From an uncultured beta proteobacterium (GTDB lineage Bacteria > Pseudomonadota > Gammaproteobacteria > Burkholderiales > Burkholderiaceae_C): a DNA stretch of 40,927 nucleotides. Shown here one piece after another: positions 22,991-31,816 of the stretch. The translations under genes and the position numbers were made by a program. How positions within the stretch are numbered: position 1 is the first letter of the stretch; each line of letters starts with the position of its first letter. The DNA is taken from contig CAIQOO010000193.1 in assembly GCA_903873485.1 (NCBI GenBank), positions 1-40,927 of the forward strand. The letters run 5' to 3'. The notes under the pieces were generated by a model that saw only the letters and a program-made list of their open reading frames with translations, did no database searches and was not told the origin of the DNA.

Positions 22991-23782
22991 ATGAATTTCA
23001 GGTACCTTGTCCGTTTGATGGTCGTGTGCGCGACCTGGTTGGCGACTTCGCTGCACGCTGACCTGGTCAACACCATCGCGCAGGTCAAACCTTCGGTGGT
23101 GATTGTCGGCACCTTCAAGGCCACCAACAGCCCGCGTTTTGCTTTGCGTGGCACGGGTTTTGTGCTGGCCGATGGCAGCGCACCGGGCAGCAATCTGGTG
23201 GTGACCAATGCCCATGTGCTGCCCAAGCCGGCCGACGAAGACCCCGACACTGCCTTGGTGGTGCAGGTTCGCACCAGCGGGCCAGAACTGCAAATGCGCA
23301 CCGCCACCGTGTTAGAGGTCGACAGCCTGCATGACCTGGCGCTGCTGCGGTTTGATGGGCCCGCCGTGCCCGGCATGACCCTGCGCGACTCAGACACCGT
23401 GCATGAGGGGCAGTCGGTCGCTTTCATGGGTTTTCCGATTGGTGGCGCGCTGGGTTTTTCGCCGGTCACGCACCGTGGCACGGTGTCGTCGATTGCACCC
23501 GCTGCTTTGCCAACGCCCAGCGCTCAGCAGCTCAATGCGCAGGCCATTCGCAATTTGCGCGGTGGCAGCACGTTTGACATCTTTCAGCTGGACGGCACCG
23601 CCTACCCCGGCAACAGTGGCGGCCCCCTGTTTGACCCGAACACGGGCGTGGTGCTGGGTGTGGTCAACATGGTGCTGATCAAAAACACCCGCGAATCGGC
23701 TTTAAGCAGCCCGTCAGGCATCAGCTATGCAATTCCATCCAAATTTGTCGCCCAACTGCTGCAACGGCGCCAGCCCAAATAA
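22991..23782 (+). CDS. Exported trypsin-like serine protease (S1C, without PDZ domain)
   Basis: A 263-residue secreted protease. The signal peptide is MNFRYLVRLMVVCATWLATS and cleavage follows near LHA. The catalytic triad is visible: His75 in VTNAHVL, Asp115 in SLHDLALLRF and Ser209 in YPGNSGGPLF. The protein ends after the protease domain (SYAIPSKFVAQLLQRR), so unlike DegP/DegQ it has no PDZ domain. It follows the PEP-CTERM gene on the same strand but 690 bases of repeats lie between, so it is probably transcribed separately. A role in processing surface proteins is possible from context only. Confidence 0.88.
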   Translation: MNFRYLVRLMVVCATWLATSLHADLVNTIAQVKPSVVIVGTFKATNSPRFALRGTGFVLADGSAPGSNLVVTNAHVLPKPADEDPDTALVVQVRTSGPELQMRTATVLEVDSLHDLALLRFDGPAVPGMTLRDSDTVHEGQSVAFMGFPIGGALGFSPVTHRGTVSSIAPAALPTPSAQQLNAQAIRNLRGGSTFDIFQLDGTAYPGNSGGPLFDPNTGVVLGVVNMVLIKNTRESALSSPSGISYAIPSKFVAQLLQRRQPK

Positions 23783-23845
23783 GCCGATCAAATAGCCAAC
23801 ATCCGCCACGCCTCGCGCGAGATGCCTTTGCGCCGGCTGACGCCC

Positions 23846-25141
23846 TCAATCTTCCAGAAACCGCGTGGCGTAGCTCAGGTCTTCGTCAACGCTGCCGTGC
23901 TGCAGTGCGCTGACAAACTTGCGCCAGGGCAAGTCGGGCTCGGCCAACTTAAAGCCGTAGGTGCCGGCGAAGCCGTTGGCTTTGTCACGCACGGCCATTA
24001 CCTTGACGGTGGATTGTTCGGATTGACCCAACTGGATTTGCGCCTCGCCCCACTCACCCAGGGGCAGCGCTGACCGGCACAGCGCCTGAAAACCAAACTC
24101 TGACAGATCGGTGAGCGTCAGCTCGAAAGCAGCGTTGGTTCGCGCCGTGGTCACTTTCAACAGGCCCGGGCATTTGACCGAATAGCGGTCGTGATGCCGC
24201 AGCGGGTGCGCGCTGACCCGCTGATCGTCAATGCGGGGCAGCACCGCCTGGTAAGCGTCGATGTTGTAGATGGCGCGCAGCAGCACCTTGCGCCGGGTTT
24301 CCAGCCGGGCAAACACCTGGGTGCGCTGGTTGAAAAAATAGTCCAGCAGGGCCGGCGTCATCACCGGGTCGTTGGTGGTGTGGTAGCGCCGCCGCGGCAG
24401 CACGATGTTGGGCAGCACCGCCTCAAAAAAGTAGTTATGCAGGTTTTTGCGCTGCGACTTGCTGCCATATATGCGCTGAAAGCGGTCGCCTGCATGGTGC
24501 AGGTCTAGCGTGGCGCCGACTGCGGGCGCGCCGTTGGCAAAGTCGTAGTTGTCCACCAGGTTTTGCGTCAGGCGGTGAAACAGCAGCAGCGACTCGTACA
24601 GTTCGATGCGATTCGGGTTGACGGCGATGACCAGGTGCCGCACATCAAAGAAGGTTCTGCAGTACTCGTGCATGAACTTCATCAGCGGGAACAGGATCGA
24701 GCCGCCGGTTTTGCGGAATTTGGGGTGCACCGCCAGCGCCGATACTTCGGCAACATGGCCGTGCCGGGCGCGCACCTCGGTCAAATCGAAAATGCTTTGC
24801 AGCGGAAAACCAATCAGGCTTTCACGTATCAGCGACAGCGTGCCGACCACCTCGCCGTCAAACTTGGCGCACAGCGTGGTGGTGGTGGGCAGCGCGTGGT
24901 AAACGGTCACGCGCATGCCAGACGGGTCGGGTTTCATGAAGCCGCTCGACACATATGCATCATGCAGCAGCGTAAAACAGGCTTCGAGCTCTTGCTGGGT
25001 TTCGGCAATTTTCAGAACCAGGCGTGCGTCAGGCTGCGGGTCGCATTCGACAAACGAGCGGTAAATGGCAAAACGCGCCGGGCGCGGCAGCACTGCAAAG
25101 ACCTTGCGCAGCCCTTTGTGGAGCTTGTGTGTGATGCCCAT
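23846..25141 (-). CDS. FeeM-like N-acyl amino acid synthase fused to a C-terminal PilZ domain
   Basis: A 431-residue protein. Residues about 40-215 form an acyl-ACP-dependent acyltransferase of the FeeM/autoinducer synthase type within the GNAT superfamily. Visible parts are TQQELEACFTLLHDAYVSSG, the motif A region EVSALAVHPKFRKTGG and VIAVNPNRIELYESLL. Such enzymes join a long fatty acyl chain from ACP to an amino acid, and a related family is annotated as exosortase-associated. Residues about 308-415 carry the two PilZ signatures for cyclic di-GMP: RHHDR (RxxxR) and DLSEFG ([D/N]xSxxG). I infer control of lipid-amino-acid synthesis by c-di-GMP. The gene starts 9 bases after the aminotransferase stop, so both are probably co-transcribed. 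Confidence 0.82.
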   Translation of the reverse strand: MGITHKLHKGLRKVFAVLPRPARFAIYRSFVECDPQPDARLVLKIAETQQELEACFTLLHDAYVSSGFMKPDPSGMRVTVYHALPTTTTLCAKFDGEVVGTLSLIRESLIGFPLQSIFDLTEVRARHGHVAEVSALAVHPKFRKTGGSILFPLMKFMHEYCRTFFDVRHLVIAVNPNRIELYESLLLFHRLTQNLVDNYDFANGAPAVGATLDLHHAGDRFQRIYGSKSQRKNLHNYFFEAVLPNIVLPRRRYHTTNDPVMTPALLDYFFNQRTQVFARLETRRKVLLRAIYNIDAYQAVLPRIDDQRVSAHPLRHHDRYSVKCPGLLKVTTARTNAAFELTLTDLSEFGFQALCRSALPLGEWGEAQIQLGQSEQSTVKVMAVRDKANGFAGTYGFKLAEPDLPWRKFVSALQHGSVDEDLSYATRFLED

Positions 25142-25150
25142 GGTGAGAAG

Positions 25151-26302
25151 TTACAGGTTTTGCAGCTTTTGCAGTGCCAAGTTTAAGGTTTCCGCCTTCT
25201 TGGCGAAACAAAAACGCACCACATGCTGATCAAAACCATCGGCATAGAAGGCTGACAACGGAATCGCCGCCACGCCAAGCTCGGTAGTCAGCCATTTACA
25301 GAAATCAGCCTCGGGCAGGTCATTGATGGCCGAGGTATCGACACACTGAAAATAAGTGCCTTGGCAAGGCAGCAGCTTGAACCGGGTTTGCTGCAAGCCG
25401 GCGCGAAACAGGTCGCGCTTTTGCTGGTAAAAGCCGGGCAGGTTCAGGTAGGGTTCGGGCTGCGCCAGGTACTCGGCCAGTGCATGCTGCACCGGGGTAT
25501 TCACGGTGAACACATTGAACTGGTGGACCTTGCGAAACTCGTGCGTCAACTCGCGCGGTGCTGCCACATAGCCGACTTTCCAGCCGGTGACATGGTATGT
25601 CTTGCCAAAGCTCGACACCACGAAAGCCCGCTCGGCCAGGCCGACAAACCGGCTGGCGCTTGCGTGTTGCTGGCCGTCAAACACCATGTGCTCATAGACC
25701 TCGTCGCTGATCAGAACAACGTTGGTGGCCGCCAGCAGCTCTTCCAGGCGCTGCATGTCGGCCGCCGACCAGACGGTGCCGCTGGGATTGTGCGGAGAAT
25801 TGATGATGATGGCGCGGGTTTTGGAGGTGATGGCGGCGGCAATTTTGTCAAAATCCGGGCGAAAGCTGCCAGGCGTCAGTGGCACCCGCACCACCACGCC
25901 GCCAGCGAGCTCGATGTTGGGGCGGTAGCTGTCGTAGCACGGCTCCAGCACGATCACCTCATCGCCGTGATGCACCACCGCAAGAATCGCCGTCAAAATC
26001 GCCTGGGTCGCCCCGGCTGTAATGGTTATTTCGGCTGCAGCGCAATACTGGCGTGCGTACATAGCTTCTATTTTTGTAGCAACTGCGTCGCGCAATGCCG
26101 CCACGCCGGTCATTGGCGGGTACTGGTTCAGGCCCTTTTGCATGGCCCGTGTCACGGCATCGACCAAGCTGGGGTCACAGGCAAAATCCGGAAAACCCTG
26201 GCCCAGGTTGACGGCGCCGGTGTCGCTGGCCAGCGCCGACATCACGGTAAAAATGGTGGTGCCGACCTGCGGCAATTTGGATTGAAGGCGGGGGCAAGAC
26301 AT
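25151..26302 (-). CDS. PLP-dependent aminotransferase, methionine/aromatic type (YbdL-like)
   Basis: A 383-residue class I/II aminotransferase. The PLP lysine is K234 in SSFGKTYHVTGWKVGY, with the aspartate and tyrosine of the cofactor site in LISDEVYEH and the NSPHNPSG motif. The N-terminus LPQVGTTIFTVMSALA and the NLGQGFPDF motif match the YbdL/methionine aminotransferase and kynurenine aminotransferase group. The likely reaction is transfer from methionine or aromatic amino acids to a 2-oxo acid. It is placed directly before the FeeM-PilZ gene (9 bases), which might mean it supplies or recycles the amino acid partner; this is speculative. A partial copy of the interspersed repeat lies in codons 75-87. 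Confidence 0.87.
   Translation of the reverse strand: MSCPRLQSKLPQVGTTIFTVMSALASDTGAVNLGQGFPDFACDPSLVDAVTRAMQKGLNQYPPMTGVAALRDAVATKIEAMYARQYCAAAEITITAGATQAILTAILAVVHHGDEVIVLEPCYDSYRPNIELAGGVVVRVPLTPGSFRPDFDKIAAAITSKTRAIIINSPHNPSGTVWSAADMQRLEELLAATNVVLISDEVYEHMVFDGQQHASASRFVGLAERAFVVSSFGKTYHVTGWKVGYVAAPRELTHEFRKVHQFNVFTVNTPVQHALAEYLAQPEPYLNLPGFYQQKRDLFRAGLQQTRFKLLPCQGTYFQCVDTSAINDLPEADFCKWLTTELGVAAIPLSAFYADGFDQHVVRFCFAKKAETLNLALQKLQNL
26055..26085 (+). repeat. Partial interspersed-repeat-like segment (copy H) inside the aminotransferase gene
   Basis: The word atagcttctatttttgtagc is a short imperfect palindrome similar to the 3' part of copy A (agctctatttttcatagc). It keeps the reading frame. 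It is short, so chance similarity is not excluded. Confidence 0.35.
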
Positions 26303-26331
26303 GTTGGGTGGATAAAACAGCGGTTGATGAA

Positions 26332-27285
26332 CTACAGCTCATAGTCATTGACTTGCCCGGTCATGGCGCGCGCCACCAGACCACGATCAAGCCGGTGACT
26401 GAGCAGTTCGGCAAATTGATAGACAAAATGGCGCAAATAGGCGCCGCGCTTGAACGCCACGCGCGCCACATTGACGCCAAACAACTGGCCGACTGACCGC
26501 ACCATCAGCCCGCTTTTGCCGCCATCGTGCTCAATCTCTCGCACCGACATTTCGGCGGCAATGCCAATGCCCAGCCCGAGGCGTACATAGGTCTTGATCA
26601 CATCAGAGTCAATCGCTTCAAGCGCGATGCGCGGTGTCAGACGACGGGTGGCAAAGGCCTGGTCGATTTTGGTTCTGCCGGTGTAGGCCGGGTGGTAGGT
26701 GATGAGCGGCTCTTTGGCAATGTCTTCCAGGGTCAGGTGCTCTTTGCTGCCCAGCGGATGTCCCACTGGCAACACCAGCACATGATGCCATTCGTAACAG
26801 GGCAAGGTGACCAGTTCGCCATAGTTGGTCAGCGACTCGGTGGCAATGCCGATTTCTGCGACCTCTTCGAGCACCATGCGCGCCACCTCATCCGGGGAGC
26901 CTTGGTGCAAGGCGATATTCACCTTGGGGTAGGTCTGCCGCAGTTTGGCGACCGGCTCGGGCAGGATATAGCGGGCTTGCGTGTGGGTGGTGGCAATCGA
27001 CAGGGTGCCGCTGTCGCCCAGGCTGTAATGCTCGCCCACGCGCTTGAGGTTGTTGACCTCACGCAAGATCAGATCGATGCTTTTGAGCACCAGTTGGCCA
27101 GGCTCGGTGATCCGCTTGAGCCGCTTGCCGTAGCGGGTAAAAATCTGAATGCCCAGTTCGTCTTCAAGTTCAATGATGGCTTTGGACACACCGGGTTGCG
27201 AGGTGTGGAGTGCCCGAGCCGCCTCGGTCAGGTTGAGGTCACGCCGGGCGGCCTCTTGGACAAATCGGAATTGGTGCAAATTCAT
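26332..27285 (-). CDS. cysB: CysB-type LysR regulator of sulfur assimilation
   Basis: A 317-residue LysR family regulator. The N-terminal winged helix-turn-helix (residues 1-60) has LNLTEAARALHTSQPGVSKA, characteristic of CysB/Cbl, then the effector domain with ATTHTQARYILP. The C-terminal segments RTKIDQAFATRRLTP and DSDVIKTYVRLGLGIGI are also CysB-like. CysB senses O-acetylserine/N-acetylserine and activates cys genes. Its expected target here is the cluster at 10.2-16.8 kb. The start codon overlaps the stop of the sirohydrochlorin chelatase gene (ATGA), tying siroheme synthesis to the regulator. Confidence 0.92.
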   Translation of the reverse strand: MNLHQFRFVQEAARRDLNLTEAARALHTSQPGVSKAIIELEDELGIQIFTRYGKRLKRITEPGQLVLKSIDLILREVNNLKRVGEHYSLGDSGTLSIATTHTQARYILPEPVAKLRQTYPKVNIALHQGSPDEVARMVLEEVAEIGIATESLTNYGELVTLPCYEWHHVLVLPVGHPLGSKEHLTLEDIAKEPLITYHPAYTGRTKIDQAFATRRLTPRIALEAIDSDVIKTYVRLGLGIGIAAEMSVREIEHDGGKSGLMVRSVGQLFGVNVARVAFKRGAYLRHFVYQFAELLSHRLDRGLVARAMTGQVNDYEL

Positions 27286-27665
27286 GGGCAGGCCCGGGTT
27301 GCCGGTCTGCCAGACCGGGCAATGCGCGCCAGCAGCGCGATGACTTCAGGCTCGTCACCCACCGATGGATTGAGCCGGAAATACAACGCCGGATAGATCG
27401 CCTGCAAATGGCTGACCAGCAAGGGCATGTCTTCGCGTGCATGGCGGCCAAGCCCCAAAAACATCGGAACCACGGTGATCTGGGTCACGCCCTGATGCAC
27501 CAGTTCGGCCACTGCCGTGGCCAGGTCTGGCACGGTGCGTTCCAGAAAAGCGCAGCGCACCAGCGCCTCGGGGTCGGTGGACAGCATGGTCTGGGCCACC
27601 TTGTCGATCGGGATTCGCCATGCCGGATCACTCGAACCGTGACCAAAAAGAATGGTGGCCTGCAT
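27282..27665 (-). CDS. cbiX: Sirohydrochlorin chelatase (CbiX family, short form)
   Basis: A 127-residue single-domain chelatase. The N-terminus has the metal-site histidine in ILFGHGSSDPAW and the second histidine in VVPMFLGLGRHAREDMP, both typical of short CbiX/SirB proteins that act as dimers. It would insert iron (siroheme) or cobalt into sirohydrochlorin. Iron insertion for the siroheme of CysI is the natural reading given the overlap with cysB downstream. It is the first gene of a chelatase-cysB pair; the gap to lptG is 47 bases, and lptG lies downstream of lptF on the same strand. Confidence 0.85.
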   Translation of the reverse strand: MQATILFGHGSSDPAWRIPIDKVAQTMLSTDPEALVRCAFLERTVPDLATAVAELVHQGVTQITVVPMFLGLGRHAREDMPLLVSHLQAIYPALYFRLNPSVGDEPEVIALLARIARSGRPATRACP

Positions 27666-27712
27666 ACCTGTTTGCCTCCAATAACGTTAAATTTTGAAAC
27701 ATCGCACCCAAA

Positions 27713-28819
27713 TTAGCGCCGAAGCACCAGCCAGCCAAAGGCGGTCAAGGACAACACCGAGTAAATCAAGCCTGGCAAAGCGGCGGTCAGCCACGGCTGC
27801 CAGTTTTGCAGGTTGCCAATATAGCCAAAAACATTGTTGAGCAAAAAGAAACTGATGCCAGCCATGACGCCACCAAAAACATAAGCCGCAATGCCGCCCG
27901 CGCGAAAGTGCAGGTAGGCAAATGGCAGTGCCAGCACCACCATCACCAGACAGCTCAGCGGGTAAAACACTTTTTTCCAGAACTCGATCTCGTAGCGCTG
28001 CGCGGTCTGGGCGTTGGTTTGCAGGTGCTGAATGTACTGAAACAGATCAATCGTGCTCATGCGCTCGGGCTTGAGCAAGGCGGCCGACACCATTTCGGCA
28101 CTGATCTGGTTGGGCCAGCGCAATTGCGGCAACACGGCGCGCTCAATCTGTATGGCTGAATTGCCGCCAGCCGGAAATTCAGTCCGCTGTGCCCGCTGCA
28201 GCAGCCAGGCATCGTCTTTCAGGATGCTGGCCGACTCGGCCAGCGACATCGACATCAGCAAACCCCGGTTGTTGAATTCAAAAATCCGCACGCCACGCAG
28301 GCTGCCGTCAGGCGCCAATTCACCGACGTTGACGGCAAACTGGCTGTAGAGCTGCTTTTCTTTCAGCCAGGCCCCGGTTTGACCCACCGTGATGTAGCCG
28401 GTGTAGCGCGCCTTGAGCAGTTGGGCGGTGCGGTCGGCGCTGGGCGAGGCGTAGTCACCAATGGCAAAAGTCAGCAAAACGAACCCGAACCCCAACGTCA
28501 GCAGGGTTTTCAGGGCACGCCAGGGGTCTAGCCCGCTGGTTCGCAAAATGGTGTATTCCGAGCTTTCTGCCAGCCGGGCCATGACGAAAATCGTGCCGAT
28601 CAGCACCGCAATCGGCATCAGCTCGTACAGGTGGCTTGGAATCATCAGAGCCACGTAGGCCACGGCGTGGGCCAACTGGTAGCCGGTGGCGGCATGGCGC
28701 CCGACCGACTGGACTTCTTCAACAAAATCAAAAAAGCAAAACAGCGACAAAAAACCCAGCGTGACAAACGCCACGGCGTTAATGACTTCGCCATAGATCA
28801 GGTGGCGCAGGGTTTTCAT
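27713..28819 (-). CDS. lptG: LPS export ABC transporter permease LptG
   Basis: A 368-residue inner-membrane subunit of the Lpt machine that extracts lipopolysaccharide and passes it to the periplasmic bridge. There are six membrane segments, three at the N-terminus and three at the C-terminus, flanking a periplasmic jelly-roll domain (about residues 130-270). The start MKTLRHLIYGEV at 28819 is the family N-terminus and overlaps the lptF stop (ATGA); an in-frame codon nine residues upstream is within lptF. Confidence 0.93.
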   Translation of the reverse strand: MKTLRHLIYGEVINAVAFVTLGFLSLFCFFDFVEEVQSVGRHAATGYQLAHAVAYVALMIPSHLYELMPIAVLIGTIFVMARLAESSEYTILRTSGLDPWRALKTLLTLGFGFVLLTFAIGDYASPSADRTAQLLKARYTGYITVGQTGAWLKEKQLYSQFAVNVGELAPDGSLRGVRIFEFNNRGLLMSMSLAESASILKDDAWLLQRAQRTEFPAGGNSAIQIERAVLPQLRWPNQISAEMVSAALLKPERMSTIDLFQYIQHLQTNAQTAQRYEIEFWKKVFYPLSCLVMVVLALPFAYLHFRAGGIAAYVFGGVMAGISFFLLNNVFGYIGNLQNWQPWLTAALPGLIYSVLSLTAFGWLVLRR

Positions 28820-29904
28820 GCGGCGGCTCTGGTCAGGCGCGGCCATTGCCAGTTGTTATGGCCCTTGGCCAGCCACAGCACGGCCAACACCAGGACACCG
28901 CCATGCAGGACCAGCATGTGGGTGGCAAGCGTCACCTTGCCAGAGGCAATCCAGTTCTGCCCCAGATTCAACAGGTTGTAATAAATCACGAACGTGAACA
29001 GCGAAAACACCAGATTGACACTTTTGTTGACACGCGGATTCACGCTGGAAGCGGCCACCCCGATGATGACAAAATTGATGGCTGCCAATATCAGCCCAAA
29101 ACGCCATGAAAGCTCGGCCAGGCTGGCGGCATCCAGATTGAGCAGCAGTGCCATGGTGGTGCGGGTATTGACTTGGGCCGACGTGTTGGCGTCGAGCAAA
29201 TCGGTGTTGACCTGCGTGCCATAGACCTCAAATTCGCTGATTTTCAGATCGGTCGTGCCAATCACGCTCTCAAGCCGCTGGCCATTGTTGAGCAGCAAGA
29301 ACTGGCCCTGGGGCCAGGCTTCGATGCGTCCGCTGCGGGCAGAGGTGATGGTTTGCTTGCCGTTTTCGGTGGTTGCGATGAACACATTGGAGCCGGTCTG
29401 GTTCTCGGTAACATTCTTTTCAACAAAGAAAACGCGGTTGCCATCGGCCGACTCCTGAAACCGCCCAGGCTCTATGCGTTCGATATCGCTGCGCCGCTGG
29501 TACTGGTTTTTAAGCTCTTCAATACGCAGGTTGCTCCATGGCAACACCAGCAAGGAAAGTGCTGCCACCACCACGAAAACTGGCCATGAAAACCGCAACA
29601 GCGGCCTGAGCAAACTCGCCAGGCCCTTGCCGCTGCACAGCCAGATGACCATTTCGCTGTCACGGTACATTCTGGACAGTGTGGCAATGATGGCAATGAA
29701 CAAACTCATCGTCAGCAGTGTGGGCATGTAAGCCAGCACCGTGTAGCCCATGACCAGGGTCACATCCGACGGATTGAAACTGCCGCGCGAGGCCAGGCCA
29801 AGCGTGCGGATCAGCGTCATGGTCATCACCACCGTGACCAGCACAATCAGCGTGGCGCCAAAACTGCGCGACAGTTCTTTGCGTAAAGAAGAATGGAATA
29901 ACAT
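28816..29904 (-). CDS. lptF: LPS export ABC transporter permease LptF
   Basis: A 362-residue partner of LptG with the same architecture. The N-terminus is MLFHSSLRKELSRSFGATLI. Membrane segments surround a periplasmic domain with VFFVEKNVTENQTGSNVFIA, and the last three segments end near residue 350. It is divergent from pepA with only 23 bases between the start codons, an arrangement common in betaproteobacteria, so the promoters of each gene lie inside or overlap the other gene's 5' end. Confidence 0.93.
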   Translation of the reverse strand: MLFHSSLRKELSRSFGATLIVLVTVVMTMTLIRTLGLASRGSFNPSDVTLVMGYTVLAYMPTLLTMSLFIAIIATLSRMYRDSEMVIWLCSGKGLASLLRPLLRFSWPVFVVVAALSLLVLPWSNLRIEELKNQYQRRSDIERIEPGRFQESADGNRVFFVEKNVTENQTGSNVFIATTENGKQTITSARSGRIEAWPQGQFLLLNNGQRLESVIGTTDLKISEFEVYGTQVNTDLLDANTSAQVNTRTTMALLLNLDAASLAELSWRFGLILAAINFVIIGVAASSVNPRVNKSVNLVFSLFTFVIYYNLLNLGQNWIASGKVTLATHMLVLHGGVLVLAVLWLAKGHNNWQWPRLTRAAA

Positions 29905-29927
29905 GATGCCAAAGGAAACTGCTGATT

Positions 29928-31382
29928 ATGAACTTTGAACTCCTGGCCCTGGCCCAGACCGACCTGACGCAGGAAAAAACCGATGCCTTGCTGGTCATTT
30001 TGACAAGCGCCTTTCAACCCGGCCAAGATGCCGTGTCGGCGCTGATCGCCAAGGTCAGCCAGTCGGGCGACTTGCCAGCCAAGGCCGGGCAATTGCTGGA
30101 CATCTACCGCCCCGCCGGGTTTGCCTGTGCCAGGCTGGTTTTGTTGCAAACCGATGCCGCGTCGGCAAGTGATGTCCGCAAGGTGCTAAGCGCCGCAGTG
30201 GCTTCGATCAAGGCATCCAAGCCGACGCAGGTCACGCTGTTGTTTGCACAAGACCCCAGCCCGACTATGCTTCGGGTGGCACTGACCGCGCTGGCCGATG
30301 CCAGCTATGTTTTTACCACCACCAAACCCAAGGCAGAGGCGCGCACCATTGACACCGCCAGGCTGGTGGTTGCCGATGTGCCAGGCCTGCAGGCGGCTTT
30401 CGATCAGGCTGTCGCTGCGGTGGCGGGCATCGAATTGGCCAAGGAATGGGGGAACCGGCCCGCCAACCATGCAACACCGTCCAAATTGGCGCAGGCGGCA
30501 CGGGCGTTGTCCAAGTTGCCGCGCATCAAGTGCAAGGTGCATGGCCCCAAGGAGGTGGCCAAACTTGGCATGGGTGCATTTGAAGCGGTGGCGCAAGGCT
30601 CTGACGAGCCACTGCGCTTGATCGAACTGAGTTACAACGGCGCGGGCAAGTCGGCACAGCCAGTGGTTCTGGTGGGCAAGGGCATCACCTTTGACAGTGG
30701 CGGCATTTCCATCAAGCCGGCAGCCGAGATGGACGAAATGAAGTTCGACATGTGTGGTGCTGCCAGTGTGCTCGGGGTGTTTCGCGCCTTGGCCGACTTG
30801 CAGCCCAAGATCAACGTGGTGGGGCTGATTCCGGCCTGCGAAAACCTGCCGGGCGGGCACTCGGTCAAGCCTGGTGATGTGGTGACCAGCATGAGCGGGC
30901 AAACCATCGAGATACTCAATACCGACGCTGAAGGCAGGCTGGTGCTGTGTGACACGCTCACTTTTGCAGAGCGTTTCAAGCCACGGGTGGTGCTCGATAT
31001 TGCCACCCTGACCGGTGCTTGCGTGATTGCCCTGGGCGCTGTGCGCAGCGGTTTTTTTACCGCCGATCAGGCGCTGTCGGCAGCCCTGGTGTCGGCCGGG
31101 GAGTCATCCCAGGACCTGTGTTGGCCGATGCCGCTCGACGATGACTATGCCGAGGGCTTGAAAACCAACTTTGCCGATGTTGCCAACGTGGCAGGGCGAC
31201 CCGGCGGCGCCATCACCGCCGCCAAATTCTTGCAGCGCTTTACCGGCGCTTATACCTGGGCACATCTGGACATCGCCGGCACCGCCTGGAAGAGCGGCAC
31301 CGCCAAAGGTGCCACCGGCAGACCGGTCGGTCTGTTGCTTGAGTATTTGATGTGTTGCGCCGCTGTGAACACCACAACGTGA
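29928..31382 (+). CDS. pepA: Leucyl aminopeptidase
   Basis: A 484-residue M17 family metallopeptidase. The catalytic C-terminal domain has the metal ligands in VGKGITFDSGGISIKPAAEM and the signature NTDAEGRLVL, with VLDIATLTGACVIALG following. It removes N-terminal residues from peptides; in E. coli PepA also binds DNA in Xer recombination and pyrimidine control, a role that cannot be judged here. AAGGAA precedes the start codon. The stop overlaps the GTG start of holC. Confidence 0.95.
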   Translation: MNFELLALAQTDLTQEKTDALLVILTSAFQPGQDAVSALIAKVSQSGDLPAKAGQLLDIYRPAGFACARLVLLQTDAASASDVRKVLSAAVASIKASKPTQVTLLFAQDPSPTMLRVALTALADASYVFTTTKPKAEARTIDTARLVVADVPGLQAAFDQAVAAVAGIELAKEWGNRPANHATPSKLAQAARALSKLPRIKCKVHGPKEVAKLGMGAFEAVAQGSDEPLRLIELSYNGAGKSAQPVVLVGKGITFDSGGISIKPAAEMDEMKFDMCGAASVLGVFRALADLQPKINVVGLIPACENLPGGHSVKPGDVVTSMSGQTIEILNTDAEGRLVLCDTLTFAERFKPRVVLDIATLTGACVIALGAVRSGFFTADQALSAALVSAGESSQDLCWPMPLDDDYAEGLKTNFADVANVAGRPGGAITAAKFLQRFTGAYTWAHLDIAGTAWKSGTAKGATGRPVGLLLEYLMCCAAVNTTT

Positions 31383-31816
31383 CATCTGTCGCCTTTCATT
31401 TGCCGGTAGCGGACAAGTTGGCCTACACCTGTCGACTGCTGCGCAAAGCCGTCACCAGGGGTTCCAGGCTGGTGGTCACTGGTGCTCCCGACACGCTGGC
31501 GCAACTCGATCTGGCACTGTGGACTTTTTCAGCCACCGAATTCGTGCCGCATTGCCAGGCCGATGCGGTTGACGGCGTGTTGCGCCGTTCAGCAGTGGTG
31601 CTGGCCGAAACGCCAGCGGTGATTGATGCGCTGCCGGGCATCCTGATTAACCTGGGCAGTCAGGTTCCCGAAGGTTTCGAGCGCTTTGAGCGGGTCATCG
31701 AGGTGGTGACGGGTGACGATGACGACCGTCAGTGGGCACGCCAGCGCTGGAAGCATTACACCCAGGCGGGCTTTCCTCCGGTCAAATTCGACATGGATCA
31801 GCGAACCACGGCATGA
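31379..31816 (+). CDS. holC: DNA polymerase III chi subunit
   Basis: A 145-residue clamp-loader accessory protein that links the replicase to single-stranded-DNA-binding protein. The start (GTG at 31379, overlapping the pepA stop as GTGA) gives (V/M)TSVAFHLPVADKLAYTCRL, the normal HolC N-terminus; C14 is in the R-LL-K context of the family. The aromatic/basic region LDLALWTFSATEFVPHC and the end RQRWKHYTQAGFPPVK are conserved. The pepA-holC order is widespread. Confidence 0.9.
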   Translation: MTSVAFHLPVADKLAYTCRLLRKAVTRGSRLVVTGAPDTLAQLDLALWTFSATEFVPHCQADAVDGVLRRSAVVLAETPAVIDALPGILINLGSQVPEGFERFERVIEVVTGDDDDRQWARQRWKHYTQAGFPPVKFDMDQRTTA

